Of a stretch of 64,000 nt of DNA, positions 49,003-61,209 are shown piece by piece (the stretch's first letter is position 1; each line of letters starts with the position of its first letter). The notes beneath the pieces are model-generated. The model ran no database searches, was not told where the DNA came from, and worked only from the letters and a program-made list of their open reading frames with translations. Origin of the DNA: Cyclina sinensis (taxonomy: Eukaryota; Mollusca; Bivalvia; Venerida; Veneridae); contig JAAONU010000078.1 in NCBI GenBank assembly GCA_012932295.1, forward strand, positions 186,001 through 250,000, written 5' to 3'. The translations under genes were made by a program, and so were the position numbers.

Positions 49003-49359
49003 TTATATGGTCGGGTTTGTAAAAGTGGAGCTCTCATTTCCTTTCATATTTTGTAATTCGTCAATCTCGTCAATCAAACCGAAAATGCTTTCATCATCAC
49101 TAATATCGCTTACATCAGGACAATACTTTTCTCTTCTATCACCTCTAGCTGCTGTCAGTGCTTTTCTGTTAGCGTTGAGCTTCTTCATTTCGTGAGTGAG
49201 AACTAAATGGTGTGATAAATAACTCCTCCTAATGAACTTTGAGTTACAGTTCTTTTCCGTACAAAGTCAATGCTCTATTCTCATATGATTCTCGCGTATA
49301 TGCCTAGTCAAATTCCTTTTGTACTTATACCAAGAACCACAAGTGTCACAGGTATACAT
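49003..49359 (-). pseudogene. C2H2 zinc-finger accessory frame of the BEL element
   Basis: From ATG 49359 the frame reads MYTCDTCGSWYKYKRNLTRH followed by IRENH, a textbook C2H2 finger (C-X2-C-X12-H-X4-H). A TGA at 49267-49269 interrupts it. Beyond the stop, in the same frame, LCTEKNCNSKFIRR and LSHHLVLTH form a second finger (C-X4-C-X12-H-X5-H). An acidic segment (SDISDDESIFGLIDEIDEL) leads to a stop at 49003-49005. It is probably the N-terminal half of the accessory protein whose acidic repeats follow. C2H2 pairs usually bind nucleic acid; a role in chromatin targeting or packaging is speculation. Confidence 0.65.
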
Positions 49360-49397
49360 TTTGTCTTAATATAAAGCTTTCCACAAAAATACGTCTG

Positions 49398-49440
49398 CCT
49401 GCAACAAAAAATATTCTAACAATAAAACAAGTTAAATAAT
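49398..49440 (-). promoter_or_regulatory. Candidate splice acceptor for a subgenomic RNA
   Basis: On the minus strand GAATATTTTTTGTTGCAG ends at 49399 after a longer T-rich stretch. This strong 3' splice site lies 39 bp upstream of the zinc-finger ATG and ~300 bp after the pol stop. It would let the accessory frame be translated from a spliced transcript, as env is in retroviruses. The donor is not identified. Confidence 0.5.
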
Positions 49441-49701
49441 TTGACACTATTCACTCAAATTGCCACGAATTTCACGTGCAAATCCTGTTTCCATACACCT
49501 TGTTAATTGCTCCGTAATAATTTTCTTCTTTATCTAATGCTCCGTAAAATTTATACACGTGTTTTCATTGAAATAAGTTAACATTGAAATATGCCTGGTC
49601 AGTTCACAACCTTTGAGAACCGGATTTTAACACCTCTGTTAATCCTTTAATTACCGAAAATCAACAGTCACTTTTATTTCTTTTCAAATAAGGCTATTAA
49701 A

Positions 49702-51067
49702 TCATATCCTTTTGTAACTTAAATTTCTTCTTTGCTTTAACTGCTGCATCACGTTTCGGCAATACTCGGACGCATCTGATTCGAAACTCAAAGACTTCTC
49801 AATTTCCGTTCTGTATCCCGCTACTTCTATCGGATACAACATATTCAAGGGTCTACTCAACACCTTGCCAGATTTTATGCGAACTTTTGCAGAGCGCACA
49901 TTTCCGTCACGTGACGACTAGTGACCAATTCATTTATTTGTCCCATTCGCCACTGTCCCCTCGGTAAATCCTCCTTGATTATCACGACATCTCCAATGTG
50001 AGGCGAGACGGGTGATTGAATTCTATTAGCTTTCAATTTGAATTGCGTTCTCTCACGGAGACTTTGCAAATATTCTTCGTGCCACAATTTTCAAAACGTG
50101 TCAAGTAATTTTTGTCCTTTTTCCATAACTTTAACACATTTTCAGCGGAACATTCGTATGGCACATAATTCATGTCGGTTGTGTTATAATCCACTTCCAG
50201 TATTCCTGTTTTCGGATTTAAAGTCAAAAAATGACCAGCTGTTAAAGCAATGTTTGAATTCACGTCATCATTTATATACACGAGTGGTCTCGAATTTACT
50301 ACTGCCTCAACTTCCTTGAGGACTGTTTGCAGGTGTATACACGAAAGAAGATTTCTTCCAATTGCTTTTCGCAATGTCTTTTTAACAACGCCGACAAGTT
50401 TTTCGTAAAACCCGCCCATCCATGGCGCAATCTCAACATTGAATTTCCATGTAGTTCCCTCGTTTGCTATGTAATTTTGAACATCTTCACTGCTTGTAAT
50501 TCTTTTCCATATAATGTTAATTGTATTACTTGCCAGCTTAAATTGCGCAGCATTGTCACTGAATATTTCAAATGGCGTGCCACGTTGAGCCACAAAACGC
50601 CTAAAGCAAAGCAAGAATTCTTGTGTAGACATATCCTGAACCAGTTCCAAGTGAACAACACGTGTGACCATACACGTGAACAGACATATCCATACTCTCT
50701 TGATTTCACTGCTAAGTTTGATCGTCAATGGATCCAGATAATCCAAGCCAATTTTCAAAAATGGCACGGCTTCATTGACACGTGTTTGCGGCAAAGGCGA
50801 CATTTCTGGCATTCTATAAGGACCGCACTCGTTTCTTCGACATACTCTACATGATTGTAGTACCCTACGCACCACTGAACGTCCACAAGGAATCCAATAC
50901 TTGTGCCGTATCGCACTTAGAGTTTGGGAAACACCACTATGAAGCAACCGTTTATGTATTCTGTCAATCAGTAAGTGTGTCAACGGGTCGTGTCTTGGTA
51001 AAAGTATGGGTACCCTCGCACCTTCAGATAAACCTAAATGTTCCAATCTACCTTTACAACGCAGCAA
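49702..51067 (-). pseudogene. pol: BEL pol: integrase and DUF5641 tail (frameshifted)
   Basis: The frame at 51067-50033 carries the integrase. An H2C2 zinc-binding segment (RIHKRLLHSG, later SCRVCRR) is followed by the DDE core: D in GLDYLDPLTI, D in EIFSDNAAQF, E in GGFYEKLVGVV. The protein inserts the cDNA into host DNA. Frame changes near 50090 and 49890 break the continuation into DUF5641, seen as GDVVIIKEDLPRGQWRMGQI in the 50087-49875 frame and KVLSRPLNMLYPIEV in the 49899-49702 frame. The pol stop is at 49702-49704. Confidence 0.9.
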
Positions 51068-51240
51068 ACCATTTTCATCAATTAAAGGTTAAGCTGTTTC
51101 TGTAGATTGTTCGGTTTGTTGTCTGTGATAGCGTCAAATACGTCACTGAAATGGCATTTTTGCACATATATGATCCAGCTCAGCTCGGCTTCATCCAATT
51201 CAACACTTTTCACATACCCTGTCTCACTTGATTGCTTTCT

Positions 51241-53381
51241 TTATTTCTTAATGAAGCGAAGGCATAAAACCGTAACTCTAAAGAGTTTTGTTACTGACGA
51301 AATCCGATTGACGTCAATTTCAAAGGAAGAGTAATTGTTAACACTGTTGTCAATTACAACTAGCTCTGTTTCCTTCACATTCTTCATCTTCCCATTCTTA
51401 AGTTCAGATTCGTAATGCTTCTTCACAACACAACTGCTATCTTCGTTATAGTATATCTGCCACTCACCCAAAGCCTTACGAAGCCATTTAGGACCATGCC
51501 ACCATAACGAATTTTCTTGAAGACTTTCCAAACTGGAACCACGACTGCTTATGTCAGCAGGATTGTCCTTTGATGGAATATATTCAAACGCAATATCACT
51601 GCATTCTTTTATTTCCTCTATTCTGGCTGGACACAAACGTCGATAGTGGTTTTCTCGTATTAATCCACTTCAATACGCACTGCGAATCGGTCCACAATCT
51701 AACATCTTTAACGTTAATTCCAAGCTGACGTTCGACAAATCGCAAACATCTAACGCCAATCAGCACGGCCATCAATTCAAGTCTAGGAATTGACATTGTT
51801 TTCGTAGGCGCAAGTCTTGTCTTTGCAAATACCAAATTTGATTTTGTTTCTTGATCATTTGTACAGTGCAGGTAAATTGACGTCGCGTACTCTCGTTCCG
51901 AAGCATCACAAAAACACAGAAGACGATATTGTGTATTTTCACTGCCAACTTCACAGCCTACATATCTTGGAATCAACACTTGGGGTATTTGTTGAAGGTC
52001 TAAAGCAATAGACGGCCATATTTCCGCACTTTCGTCGTCTATATCATCATCCCATTCCAATTTCTTAATCCAAAGTAACTGAATGAGAAGCTTTCCCTTC
52101 AAAACAACTGGTGAGAATAATCCTAGAGGGTCGTACACAGAAGCTGAGAGCTTGAGAACGTTGCGTTTAGTTGTTTCATGGTTCTCAGTTATCTTTGATT
52201 TGCTCAAGCTGATGACATCTTTTCTTGTGTGCCAGTTATATCCCAGAACTTTCACTGTTGTACACGTAGATTTATCCTCTGAAGGAATGACACTATTGAC
52301 CTTTTCGCTGTTGCATGACCATTCTCGCAGATTCATTGGCGCATCCCGAAACATCGATTTCCCGTTTTTATACATCTGAACTGCTTCTTCAGTGCTGTTA
52401 ACTCCGGATATAACATTGTCGACATAAATGTCTCTTTTGAGTTGTTCTGCAAGCTTTGTATTATACGAAGAAAGATGATGTTCCACTGTAGCTCCTAAAA
52501 AAATGGACTTGAAATAACCCCAAAAGGTATCCGGCAAAATCCGAATTCTTGTATATTATCATCTAACGTCGCAATGTCAGCATTTTTCAACCAAACAAAC
52601 CGAGTAACGTTCCTTTGATCGGGTTGTAGACCAATTTGCAGAAATGCCTTCTCTATATCGGCAGTCAAAGCTATATTATAAAGCCTAAATCTCATCAGTA
52701 TGCCACAAAGGTCTTTCAACATGACAGGACCCCTGTATAGACAATCATTTAGACTCAAATTTGTTTCCTTTGTTTTTGCTGAAGCATCATAAACAAGTGT
52801 CAGTTTGGTAGTAGTTTTAAGCGGCGTAATAACCGCATGGTGAGGAAGGTAATGCTTCATTGTGCCGTAATTGTGTCCGTCTCTTTCACTTTCTCTATAA
52901 CCCCTTTATTTAGCTGATCTTGAATAACAGCGTTGTATTTTTGTAATAAATCTGGCTTTGGTTTCAGTTTTGTTACAATAGATCTTAATCTACTAATTGC
53001 AAGCGTTTTGTTTACTGGCAGATCAATATCATCACTTTTCAATGGCCATGTCACTTGGTACCTTCCGTCATCAAACTTGAGCGTTTCTTGAAAATTTTCC
53101 ATGGCTATTTCATCATCGGGTTTCCTTTTGTTGTCTACTAGACCAATGGATTCCATATTCCAAAAATCTTCAAGATCTGGCTTACCAGACAACACTTTGT
53201 CAACACATGTAAACACTTCCGTAGTTCCTATGTTTGTCCCATAGGTAAGAATCAACATATTAGTGTCAATTTTGTTTGCTTCAAGTTCACCTGCTCGACC
53301 AGTTAAAATCCAACCCAGTTTCGAATTAAGTAAGTATAGACCTTTTTGTACCTCAATTTTCTGTGGATGTATTAAATCCAA
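51241..53381 (-). pseudogene. pol: BEL pol: reverse transcriptase and RNase H (frameshifted)
   Basis: Successive frames cover the reverse transcriptase: LTLVYDASAKTKETN and TADIEKAFLQIGLQP (first catalytic Asp) in 52860-52495, then RDIYVDNVISG at the start of 52537-51596. The catalytic box is YVDN rather than YVDD. RNase H follows with LLCFCDASERE, SIPRLELMAV and LWTDSQCVLKWI supplying acidic residues. Frame changes occur near 52862, near 52500 in a T-run, near 51620 and between 51241 and 51067. These enzymes copy the RNA genome into DNA. Confidence 0.9.
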
Positions 53382-53495
53382 GTAGTAATCATTTCCTATG
53401 AGTAGTTCTATTGTGGATCGTTCATTCTCTCTAGGAAATGTATCAGCTAGTTCAACGTTATTTAACAGGTCGCATACGTTTCCTGGTTCTCTTAA

Positions 53496-54332
53496 CTATA
53501 CTGGCTTTCTTTCTATCGTCTCGGTTATCTTTGGAACAATATTTGCCGTGACTGTAATGTATTTCTCACCTTTGAGTTTAATTGTTACATCTGTCGACGG
53601 CGTCTTAATAACTTTCGGCTTATCACAACCGAATGTTGCTATTTTTATTTTCTGCTCTTGTCCTATATCAAGTTTCAGTTGCTCAGCCAAACGTTCAGAT
53701 ATATAGGTCCTTTGGGAACCAGAGTCAAATAAGCGACGTACTTGTTGACTCCTTGCTTTTGTAGGATTCAATACTTCTGTTGTTGCAGTTTGCATTAACA
53801 CCATTTCTGTTGTAGACACTAAAACATTCTCATCACGACTTTCAGATTCCTCTACCTCTTCTGTTACCTCCTCATTAACATGCACACTTTCATTAGCTAT
53901 ACTGCGTTTGAATTTTGAGGGGCACATACTTCTGTGGCGAACGTCCCTTTCACCACAATATACGCACACTTTGTTTCGTTTGCAATCACGGGACGAATGT
54001 CCGTACTTCAAACACTTGTAACAAGAGTCCTTCAGTAACTTTTTTCGTGCTTCAATCGTCCGATAGGTTGGACACTCATCAATCCAGTGATGTTTTTTAC
54101 AATATCTACACTGATCAGCATAGCTCTGCTTTTGAATTGTATTATCTGTGGTTACCAGAGCCTCTGCTGAACTTGCCTTCTCATTGTAACGACGTTTATA
54201 ATTATTCCTGGTATCATATGTTTTATATTTAAAATTAGCTTTCTTCACTTGCTTGTCATAACGCATACCTTGTCGCATCTCTATTTGAAGAATTTGACGA
54301 TCCGTCTTGCTCTGTACGTTCTCTTGCAACAA
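53496..54332 (-). pseudogene. gag-pol: BEL gag-pol: zinc knuckles and aspartic protease
   Basis: The 278-codon frame contains cysteine-rich knuckles: CRYCKKHHWIDEC, CYKCLKYGHSSRDC (CCHC) and CVYCGERDVRHRSMC, which bind the packaged RNA. The protease follows with catalytic LFDSGSQRTYIS. A TAG at 53496-53498 ends the frame inside the protease-like domain; the same frame continues downstream to 52857 with IGNDYYLDLIHP and SKLGWILTGRAGE, so this is a point-mutation stop. Confidence 0.9.
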
Positions 54333-55376
54333 TATATGCTCTCAATCGTTTACGCAATTCTGCAACTGTCCATTCTTGTTCTGAGCCTTTTTGCACTTCC
54401 AACTGTAATAGTATACTCTTGGGAACTTTGGCTTTCATCATAGATACAAACATATTTTGATCAATATTTTGATGCAAGAATTCTAAACTTCTCAAATGTT
54501 TCTCAAGCGTATCCATGAAGTATCGCAGGCTAGCAGTCTTTTCGGACGGTGTATTAATATTCATCAACTTGCTATAGTGGAGATCTATATTTCTTGCATG
54601 TTTCCAAACCTATCTTTTAACAGGTGAACAGCTATTGCATAATTTTCATTTGAAAGAGCTAAACCAGAAATGGCTGCTTTCGCTGTGCCAACAAGTTTAC
54701 TTCGGAGATATCCAAATTTCTCAACCGCGGATAATTTCTTGTTGCTATTAACAGCACAATCGAAAGAATCCCAAAATTCTAGCCATTTTATTTTATCACC
54801 ATTAAAAACTGGTATATCGAGTTTAGGCAACTTCACAGAAGTAGAATGGCTTTTTGTATTGCCCATCTTCTCTCGTAATTCCCTTTGTTGTTCACTTTGG
54901 GTTTCCATTACATTTTGTTGGTGTTCACTTTGTCTTTCTATAAAATCTTGTTGCCGTTCAGATTGTTCCATCATAAACGCCTGCATATCTTTCTGCAATA
55001 CTTGTGTAGGTTTCGCTGTTTTCACACTATCTGATTCCATTGCTTTCGATAATTTATCTTTATATTCCTCCATATCAGCATAATATATCATTGCCGCAGA
55101 ACACAAACTGTAATCTTCATCCACTTTTTGTTCTGTTAATTCCTCATCAGTATCACCAATTGCATTCGCGTACTTTTCACATTGATTCTCCAGCTTTTCA
55201 CAATACGATTTTAACATTTTCAAACACTTATTTGTATTCACTATTTCTGTTTCCAAATCAATCTCATCTACATAATGTATTAATATTTCCTTAGCATATT
55301 CAATTTGTTTTTCTAGACTATTCCTGTGTCTAGTTCTGACACCTTTTATGTACGTCATATTTGTCTTCGGTTCCAT
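54256..55376 (-). pseudogene. gag: BEL gag (DUF1759) with internal frameshift
   Basis: From ATG 55376 (263 codons) the N-terminal part is helical and charged, including a Gln/Glu-rich coiled coil (RQQDFIERQSEHQQNVMET). The DUF1759 core follows: LPKLDIPVFNGDKIKWLEFW and LRSKLVGTAKAAI. A frame change near 54590 moves the rest (EKHLRSLEFLHQNID, VPKSILLQLEVQKGSEQEW) into the 54567-54256 frame, and another near 54290 leads into the zinc knuckles. Gag forms the intracellular particle. The start is the first ATG after the 5' LTR and primer site. Confidence 0.88.
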
Positions 55377-55535
55377 TTTGATTTGTATTTCTTTAACACG
55401 TTTGATTTGTTTTCTACTTTTCAGTCAGCGACTGAAACCCTTTTAACAATTCGGTGTCACACAATTTTTGTTATCTGAATTAATTATCCAAAGTGTTCGT
55501 TTTTCCGTTGTTTAATAATTCTGTTGCACCCTGAT

Positions 55536-55553
55536 TCCCGGGTTCCGGCACCA
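55536..55553 (-). other. Primer-binding site
   Basis: TGGTGCCGGAACCCGGGA on the minus strand begins five bases after the 5' LTR. It is complementary to a tRNA 3' end finishing CCA. I do not assign the donor tRNA. Confidence 0.75.
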
Positions 55554-55558
55554 AACAA

Positions 55559-55983
55559 TGTGGCAAAAATACTTTCCACATCGGAAAATTTAATAACAAA
55601 ACTTTGTAGAGTTAATACCTTTTAATTTTGTACTTGTATTCTCTTGAACAACTTTTCCACTCAGCTCATAAAGAAAGATGTCAGCATATATATATATATG
55701 CAAAAATACATGAAAATTAAATGATAATCATGATAATTGAGAAAATCGTTCGAAATAAACCGACGGAGCAAGATAATAATGCGTGTCAAAACATTGACTC
55801 ATGAATAGCACGGAAAATAATGGAACAAGACTCTTACGGAGCGATGCCGACGAACAAAACTCAAGAAACACATGATGAAAAACGCGGGCAAATAGTAACG
55901 GAGCAAACCTATAAATTTTTACTCTTATTAATTTTAATCTTGCTCTGTCAAATACAATATAATCGATTCGCACCTTCGCGACA
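55559..55983 (-). repeat. 5' LTR of the BEL element
   Basis: TG...CA bounded copy of the 46936-47365 repeat. An internal (TA)n tract is two dinucleotides longer here. It should hold the promoter and start site; no clear TATA box could be pinned. Confidence 0.95.
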
Positions 55984-56061
55984 CCTCCTACCGTTCGTTC
56001 TGTTTATTATAAATGTGCGATCTTATTTCATCATACCCCATTTCCTACATGGTGTTTTAGA

Positions 56062-56492
56062 GCGGATCACCGGTCCAGTGGTAACGCGCTGGACTGGTAA
56101 CCGGGGGTCGCGAGAGCGATCTCCCGCTCCTCCACGAACATTACAAATGGTCTTTCAGACGATGAGACGTTTAACCGAGGTCCCATGTATCTGTGCTATA
56201 CACTGAGCATGCAAAAGAACCAGGGATGTCTCTCTGGACTGGGATGCTTTCTGTATCTCCAACATAAAATAACTAATCTCTGCATGGGGTGGGGGGGGCG
56301 GTTGAGGTCTGTTATATGACCAACCGATACCGACGATAAATAAACTCAAAGCGAGTGACAGGGTGTTTTCTAAAATACGCTTTTTCAATCTGTTTTGCAA
56401 GAAACACATCGTAATACAAATTGTATAAAGTCAGACACGGGTTATAAACATCTATTACACATCTGTGTAATAAAGAATTACATTACATTACA
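56062..56492 (+). mobile_element. tRNA-derived SINE with ATTAC-repeat tail
   Basis: The head contains GGATCACCGGTCCAGTGGTA and ACGCGCTGGACTGGTAACC; box B is degenerate. The body has CGAGGTCCCATGTATCTGTG and CATGCAAAAGAACCAGGG. The end is AATAAAGAATTACATTACAT plus further ATTAC units, like the 3' tail of a LINE-mobilised SINE. An 84-codon minus frame overlaps it and is not coding. Confidence 0.7.
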
Positions 56493-56564
56493 TCTTGTCA
56501 ATAATAAGATTTAAGATAATGTGTCTATTACAATAGCAATGTTCCGTTAACTTGGGGGTGAAAG

Positions 56565-56632
56565 AACGAACGAACGAATGAATGAATAAATAATGAATGA
56601 ATGAATGAATGAATGAATGAATGAATGAATAG
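56565..56632. repeat. (AACG)n/(AATG)n microsatellite
   Basis: Short AACG repeats pass into about thirteen AATG repeats. Confidence 0.97.
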
Positions 56633-56950
56633 TTCCATTTCGATAATTTGTCAAAACACGTAACCACCAGGAGCGTGCTTAACTTAATAAAATAATATAC
56701 AAGGTCAAAGGTGAAGTGTATATAATTATATCTAAATATATGACTTCTCATACTCGACTTAAAGTAGTTAAAACTAAGACGAGTTTTTTTGTACTGTAGT
56801 ATTACAGGAACAACATTTGCATTAGTAGTACTATCTCCACCATATAAATTTATTTAAACCAATTTCCCATATATTTAATACAACACTAGTGTCAGATAAG
56901 TTTTCACACTCATCAGAAACAACCTTCATTGGTATTTTACGTTTTTGTCA

Positions 56951-58200
56951 TTAAATACTCAAACTTTCCCAACTGTTTTCTTTTAACTTAGTTTGATCAG
57001 TTTCAACATAATCAGAATTTCTGACTACTACTAATACCCGTTTAGCTTTTTGTACTTCTTTATCAAACAATTTACAACGTTGCACTAACTTTGGCTTTAA
57101 ATATTGTTTAAAATATTTTTCTGACATTTCATCCATTTCTTTTCAGCTGTACAAACATCATACTATAAATGTGTCAAAACATTATTCCACCAGGGCTTTT
57201 GTACACGTCTTTATTTTTTAAGAGATGTGTCAAAACAATTATTAACAGATTTGAATCGTAATTTTTGAAACATTTCACTCTTAACCGGTTGCCATAATGA
57301 TTTATAAGTTTCATCAATACCATTTTGTGTACGAAAACCCTGTTGCAGTAGAGTAACTACATCATTCAATTGATTTATAAACTCATCACCACTTAAAAAT
57401 CATTTGGCATAGAACTCGTGTCAAATTTTAACGATTTCTACATGGCTCAAAATAGGACGCTCTACTTGCACAGTCTAGAAATAATGTGAAATAGTAATGT
57501 TAATACTGAATGGTCAGGAATCCTTAAATGATTCTGTTATACCAGTTAAATTTACAAGTTCAGATGATCTTATAACGTTAAAATTCTGAAAACAATCTAA
57601 ACCGTAATGACTTATTAAACAGTAGTCAACTACAGAACAGCCATGTGGCCTTATACAAGTATTATAATTCTTTATAAAATTCCTTCTACTTAAGGGTTAG
57701 GTTTTGGTTTAAGGTTGTTAAAGTCGCCACAAATAATAACACCACAATTCTGGTATTGTTAAATACTACTGAGTAACTTATCATAAAAACAGAGGCATCA
57801 ATTTGCCTGGTTGATCCTTTAGGAAGTAAATAACAAACACATAGTCATTTACATGATGAATTTGAACTATCTTCAAAAAATCCCCCATAAAATACCTTTA
57901 TTATATTTATCTATTACTTTAACTTCAAAATGATCATAAATATCATTTTATATCCCCCCCTCACCCTGACCAAGCATTAACATGTAAACCCTTTCTACTT
58001 TTCGAACCATTCATAATTAATAACATCAGTATTACCATTTCCACCTAAATGTGTTTCAGCTAAGCCTATAACATCTAAATCAAGTGTTTGAATACTACTT
58101 TCTCTCAATTCAGCACTGTCGCCATGTTTTGCCCGTCCACTTACCTTCCAAAATCCAAGAGAAACCTAGTTTCTTGTTTTGTTTATATCCGTTTCCCCCT
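56951..58200 (-). pseudogene. LINE ORF2 relic with APE-type endonuclease motifs
   Basis: Reading right to left on the minus strand: DVIGLAETHLGGNGNTDV near 58085-58030 is the catalytic-Glu motif of APE-like endonucleases, and GVIICGDFNNL near 57750-57715 is the GDFN motif. A 61-codon frame at 57136-56951 (QYLKPKLVQRCKLFDKEVQK, then AKRVLVVVRN) fits the region after the endonuclease. Stops and frameshifts separate the pieces, and no reverse transcriptase follows. It is an old, truncated copy. Confidence 0.68.
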
Positions 58201-61200
58201 TGTCTGTTTCCATTGTAACAAACTCCCCTTTCTATTAACACAACCTGTTAATGTTTTTTATTGTTAAAGTTTCACAAACAAACAATAGATGATTTAACGT
58301 TAGAAGTTTGCTTGATATACTTGAGCGCTTTTTATAGCCTGGATGAAGTCAGTATAAATATCTATCCTAAGTTTGTTTCGAAAGTTAGAATTACGATGGC
58401 TAGACTTAAGCATTAGGGTAGGCTGAAAGTAATCTCTTTACGGTGATTTAAACAAACGGTCAAAACATTAAATCAGACGATAGAAAACATAGACATGATT
58501 TTCTTCCTAAGAAATAAGTTTTGCATTAATTATATTATACCGGGCTTCAAATCTCAGAATGACATTTTATTTTTTTTTTAATGATAGCTAAGACGTTGCA
58601 AGACTTCTGGTATGACTACGAATCTAATGCAGCCGACATTATTTAAGCACATTCACCAACTATTTCATCCTTATTTGATATAATATAACTTATATTATAC
58701 CGGTAATCTTACTCAGTCTCGTGTTTTTGTTCTGTTATTACATATTAATGCATTAAGTCCACACCATAGTTAAGCTGGACATATTAAAATATGTTTGTAA
58801 TATGAGCGATTGGGTTGACATTCATGCGTCTCGAAGACAATAAACCCACAGACAAAAGAGACTATCAGCTACGATTTTACAAAATGGTTCTTAGTAGTTA
58901 ATGTATGTGAGACCATTGCCCATCATGAAAGACCACACAGATAAACCATGTATCAAGGTTTTGGTAACTCATTCTTTTTACTATTGTCAAATGCGTCAAG
59001 AACACGTTGCAACTTGAAATTAAACAGTAACAGCAGCAACAGCAACAACAACAACAACAACAATAGTAGAAAAGCAATATTATTCATAAACTCCAACTGC
59101 TAAGTAAGATGACTAAATCAAATATCGTTCGAAAGAAAGTAGTGACACGTGTTTATGCATGCACTTTCATTAATAGCAACCGTTAACATCATGGTATTTG
59201 ATGTATAACTATATTATTTTATGGTTCACATCAAAACCCTTGCTCATCATGTATAACCATAGTCGTTTAGATCCTCTGTATTAATATGTGTTCTCTACAT
59301 TTAATTACTAAGATAGTTGTATGACAAATTCAAATAAGAAAGTCAGAAATAATCTTCATGTCTTATTCAGAAACACATGAAAACACGGCAGTATAATTTT
59401 TATACTTTAATTGGCACAATGACTTGACACAGTTGGAAAGATAAATTTACCAGACTATTGAACTGCATCTGACAAATCCTGTTATTAACGAATATTCAAG
59501 CTTATAATATACAAGCAAGTGATATTTACCCTAGAGAAAATGTAAAGAGCTAACTTGATTTAAACAGTTTCGTACATCAGTCAGCACGGACGAATAAGAG
59601 CTGTTTGTTGTGAGCCTCGCTAAACGATATTGCACTGCGGTGTGTTTACTAAGATGTTATACATGTATAGCTCATCTTTAAACACTGACAAGGAGATGCT
59701 ACATCTTTTCCAAACGTTGATCATACAACAAGATAAACTCAGCATATCACATTTTTCTTACGTGTTTTCGGTAGTAACAGTGTAAATCACTTATGAGTCA
59801 ATATTAAGTACGTGTACGACAATACTGATGGCTTGATAAATAAAATCAAATCAGACTGATTTAGTACTTGTGTCTTTAACTTGATTTATCTGTAATATTT
59901 GCCATTATTTGCTTCGAATCAAAATTCTAATTCAGTGTCAAATAAAAACAGCATGAGTTGATTTGAAAAGTGTTTATTTTTGTAACGGTGAGGTACTTAC
60001 TACAGTTTGTATTCTTGGTCCTGCTTGTTTTTTTTGTACTTCTAAAGTAAGCTATTCTATTTATTGGATTGGTCGGCTTTAGAAAATTTAGAATTATATA
60101 GGTTAAAAGTTTTATGATTGTCGTGCAAACTTTGGCCCAGAAGAAATGGTGTATTAATATAGTGAAAGAAACCCATTGAGTTATTACTTAAATCTCCTTT
60201 TCTGATCTAAAATGGAAGGGACTGGATTTTTCTCTCAAAGTCTTCATACTCATTTATGACACTCATCAATATATTTGTTTACTTCCATTTTTTCTGATAT
60301 CTTAAATTAAGGATAAAAACCGCCATTGTAGTGGGTTTGATAATACGTTTAGTTTGATCATTTATTTCTTGAACTACTGCAATACACAAACAAACAGAAA
60401 TGAAAGCTTACATGCAATTGATTTTTAATTTTATGAGGATTTTTGATAAGATCTTATTGGTTGAAAAGTTCACATTTGTTATAATATTGCTCGTTTTGTA
60501 GAAAGCGGCCAACGTCTTTTGCATTGTTCATTTCATACTGAAAATGGACGGTGTCAAATTTTAAACGCAGCTGATCTATTGTTTGCCCTCAAGGTTTTAC
60601 GCTTTATATGACATTCCAGTCACGTAACATAGCAAATTATTAAGTCGCGCTTTATCTGCCTTCAAACTGACTGTTTTATTTTCCTGTATTTTCGTTGATC
60701 TTTATTTTATGCTATCATTATCTGAATTTAATTAATCCGTTTATGTAAATGGTGTCTTATAAGATTTGTTCCAGATCACGTATGCCATCATTATTTCCTC
60801 GCAATCGATCTGAGCGGTCGATGTATTTTGCTTAGTGCAATACATACACACATTTGACGGTTAAAGGCAGATAATGTTTCGTCGTGTAGATTGTGGACAA
60901 TTATTTGTTGAGAATAACATCCACATTTTATATACAAATTTCTATGCTGAATGTGAACAAAGTATTTTGCGTTTTATATCACATCCCAGTCACGTATCAC
61001 TGGGTAATAACTATGCACTTTCTGATTTTCAATGTGTATGTAGTTGCTAAGTTCTTTAGTGTTGAATCCCTGACATTTTTTTATATAACAAGTTACCGGC
61101 TTTTCATACACACTGAATTATCATGAACAATTTGAAAGCATGCAAACTTTGTTTCAGTCGGCAGGCGAAATTTGTCTTTCATTTGTATTATAACAAAAAA
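58201..61200. other. Long stretch without a recognisable gene
   Basis: No exon recognised. A (CAA)n/(CAG)n run lies at about 59025-59063. Two similar segments (TTTATATGACATTCCAGTCACGTAAC near 60603 and TTTATATCACATCCCAGTCACGTATC near 60974, here abbreviated by their shared TTTATAT and CCAGTCACGTA words) sit ~370 bp apart. Confidence 0.5.
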
Positions 61201-61209
61201 CCTTATATA

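Larger units (their letters stand above)
46936..55983 (-). mobile_element. Full-length BEL/Pao LTR retrotransposon
   Basis: The 9048-bp element has LTRs of 430 bp (46936-47365) and 425 bp (55559-55983) that differ by about seven substitutions and two indels (4 and 9 bp), roughly 98% identical. CCTCC flanks both sides (46931-46935, 55984-55988), a 5-bp target duplication. Domain order on the minus strand is gag (DUF1759), zinc knuckles, aspartic protease, reverse transcriptase, RNase H, integrase, DUF5641, which is diagnostic of BEL/Pao. An extra zinc-finger/acidic region lies before the 3' LTR. The coding region is interrupted by at least eight frame changes and three in-frame stops, so this copy cannot make the full polyprotein as sequenced. 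Confidence 0.95.
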
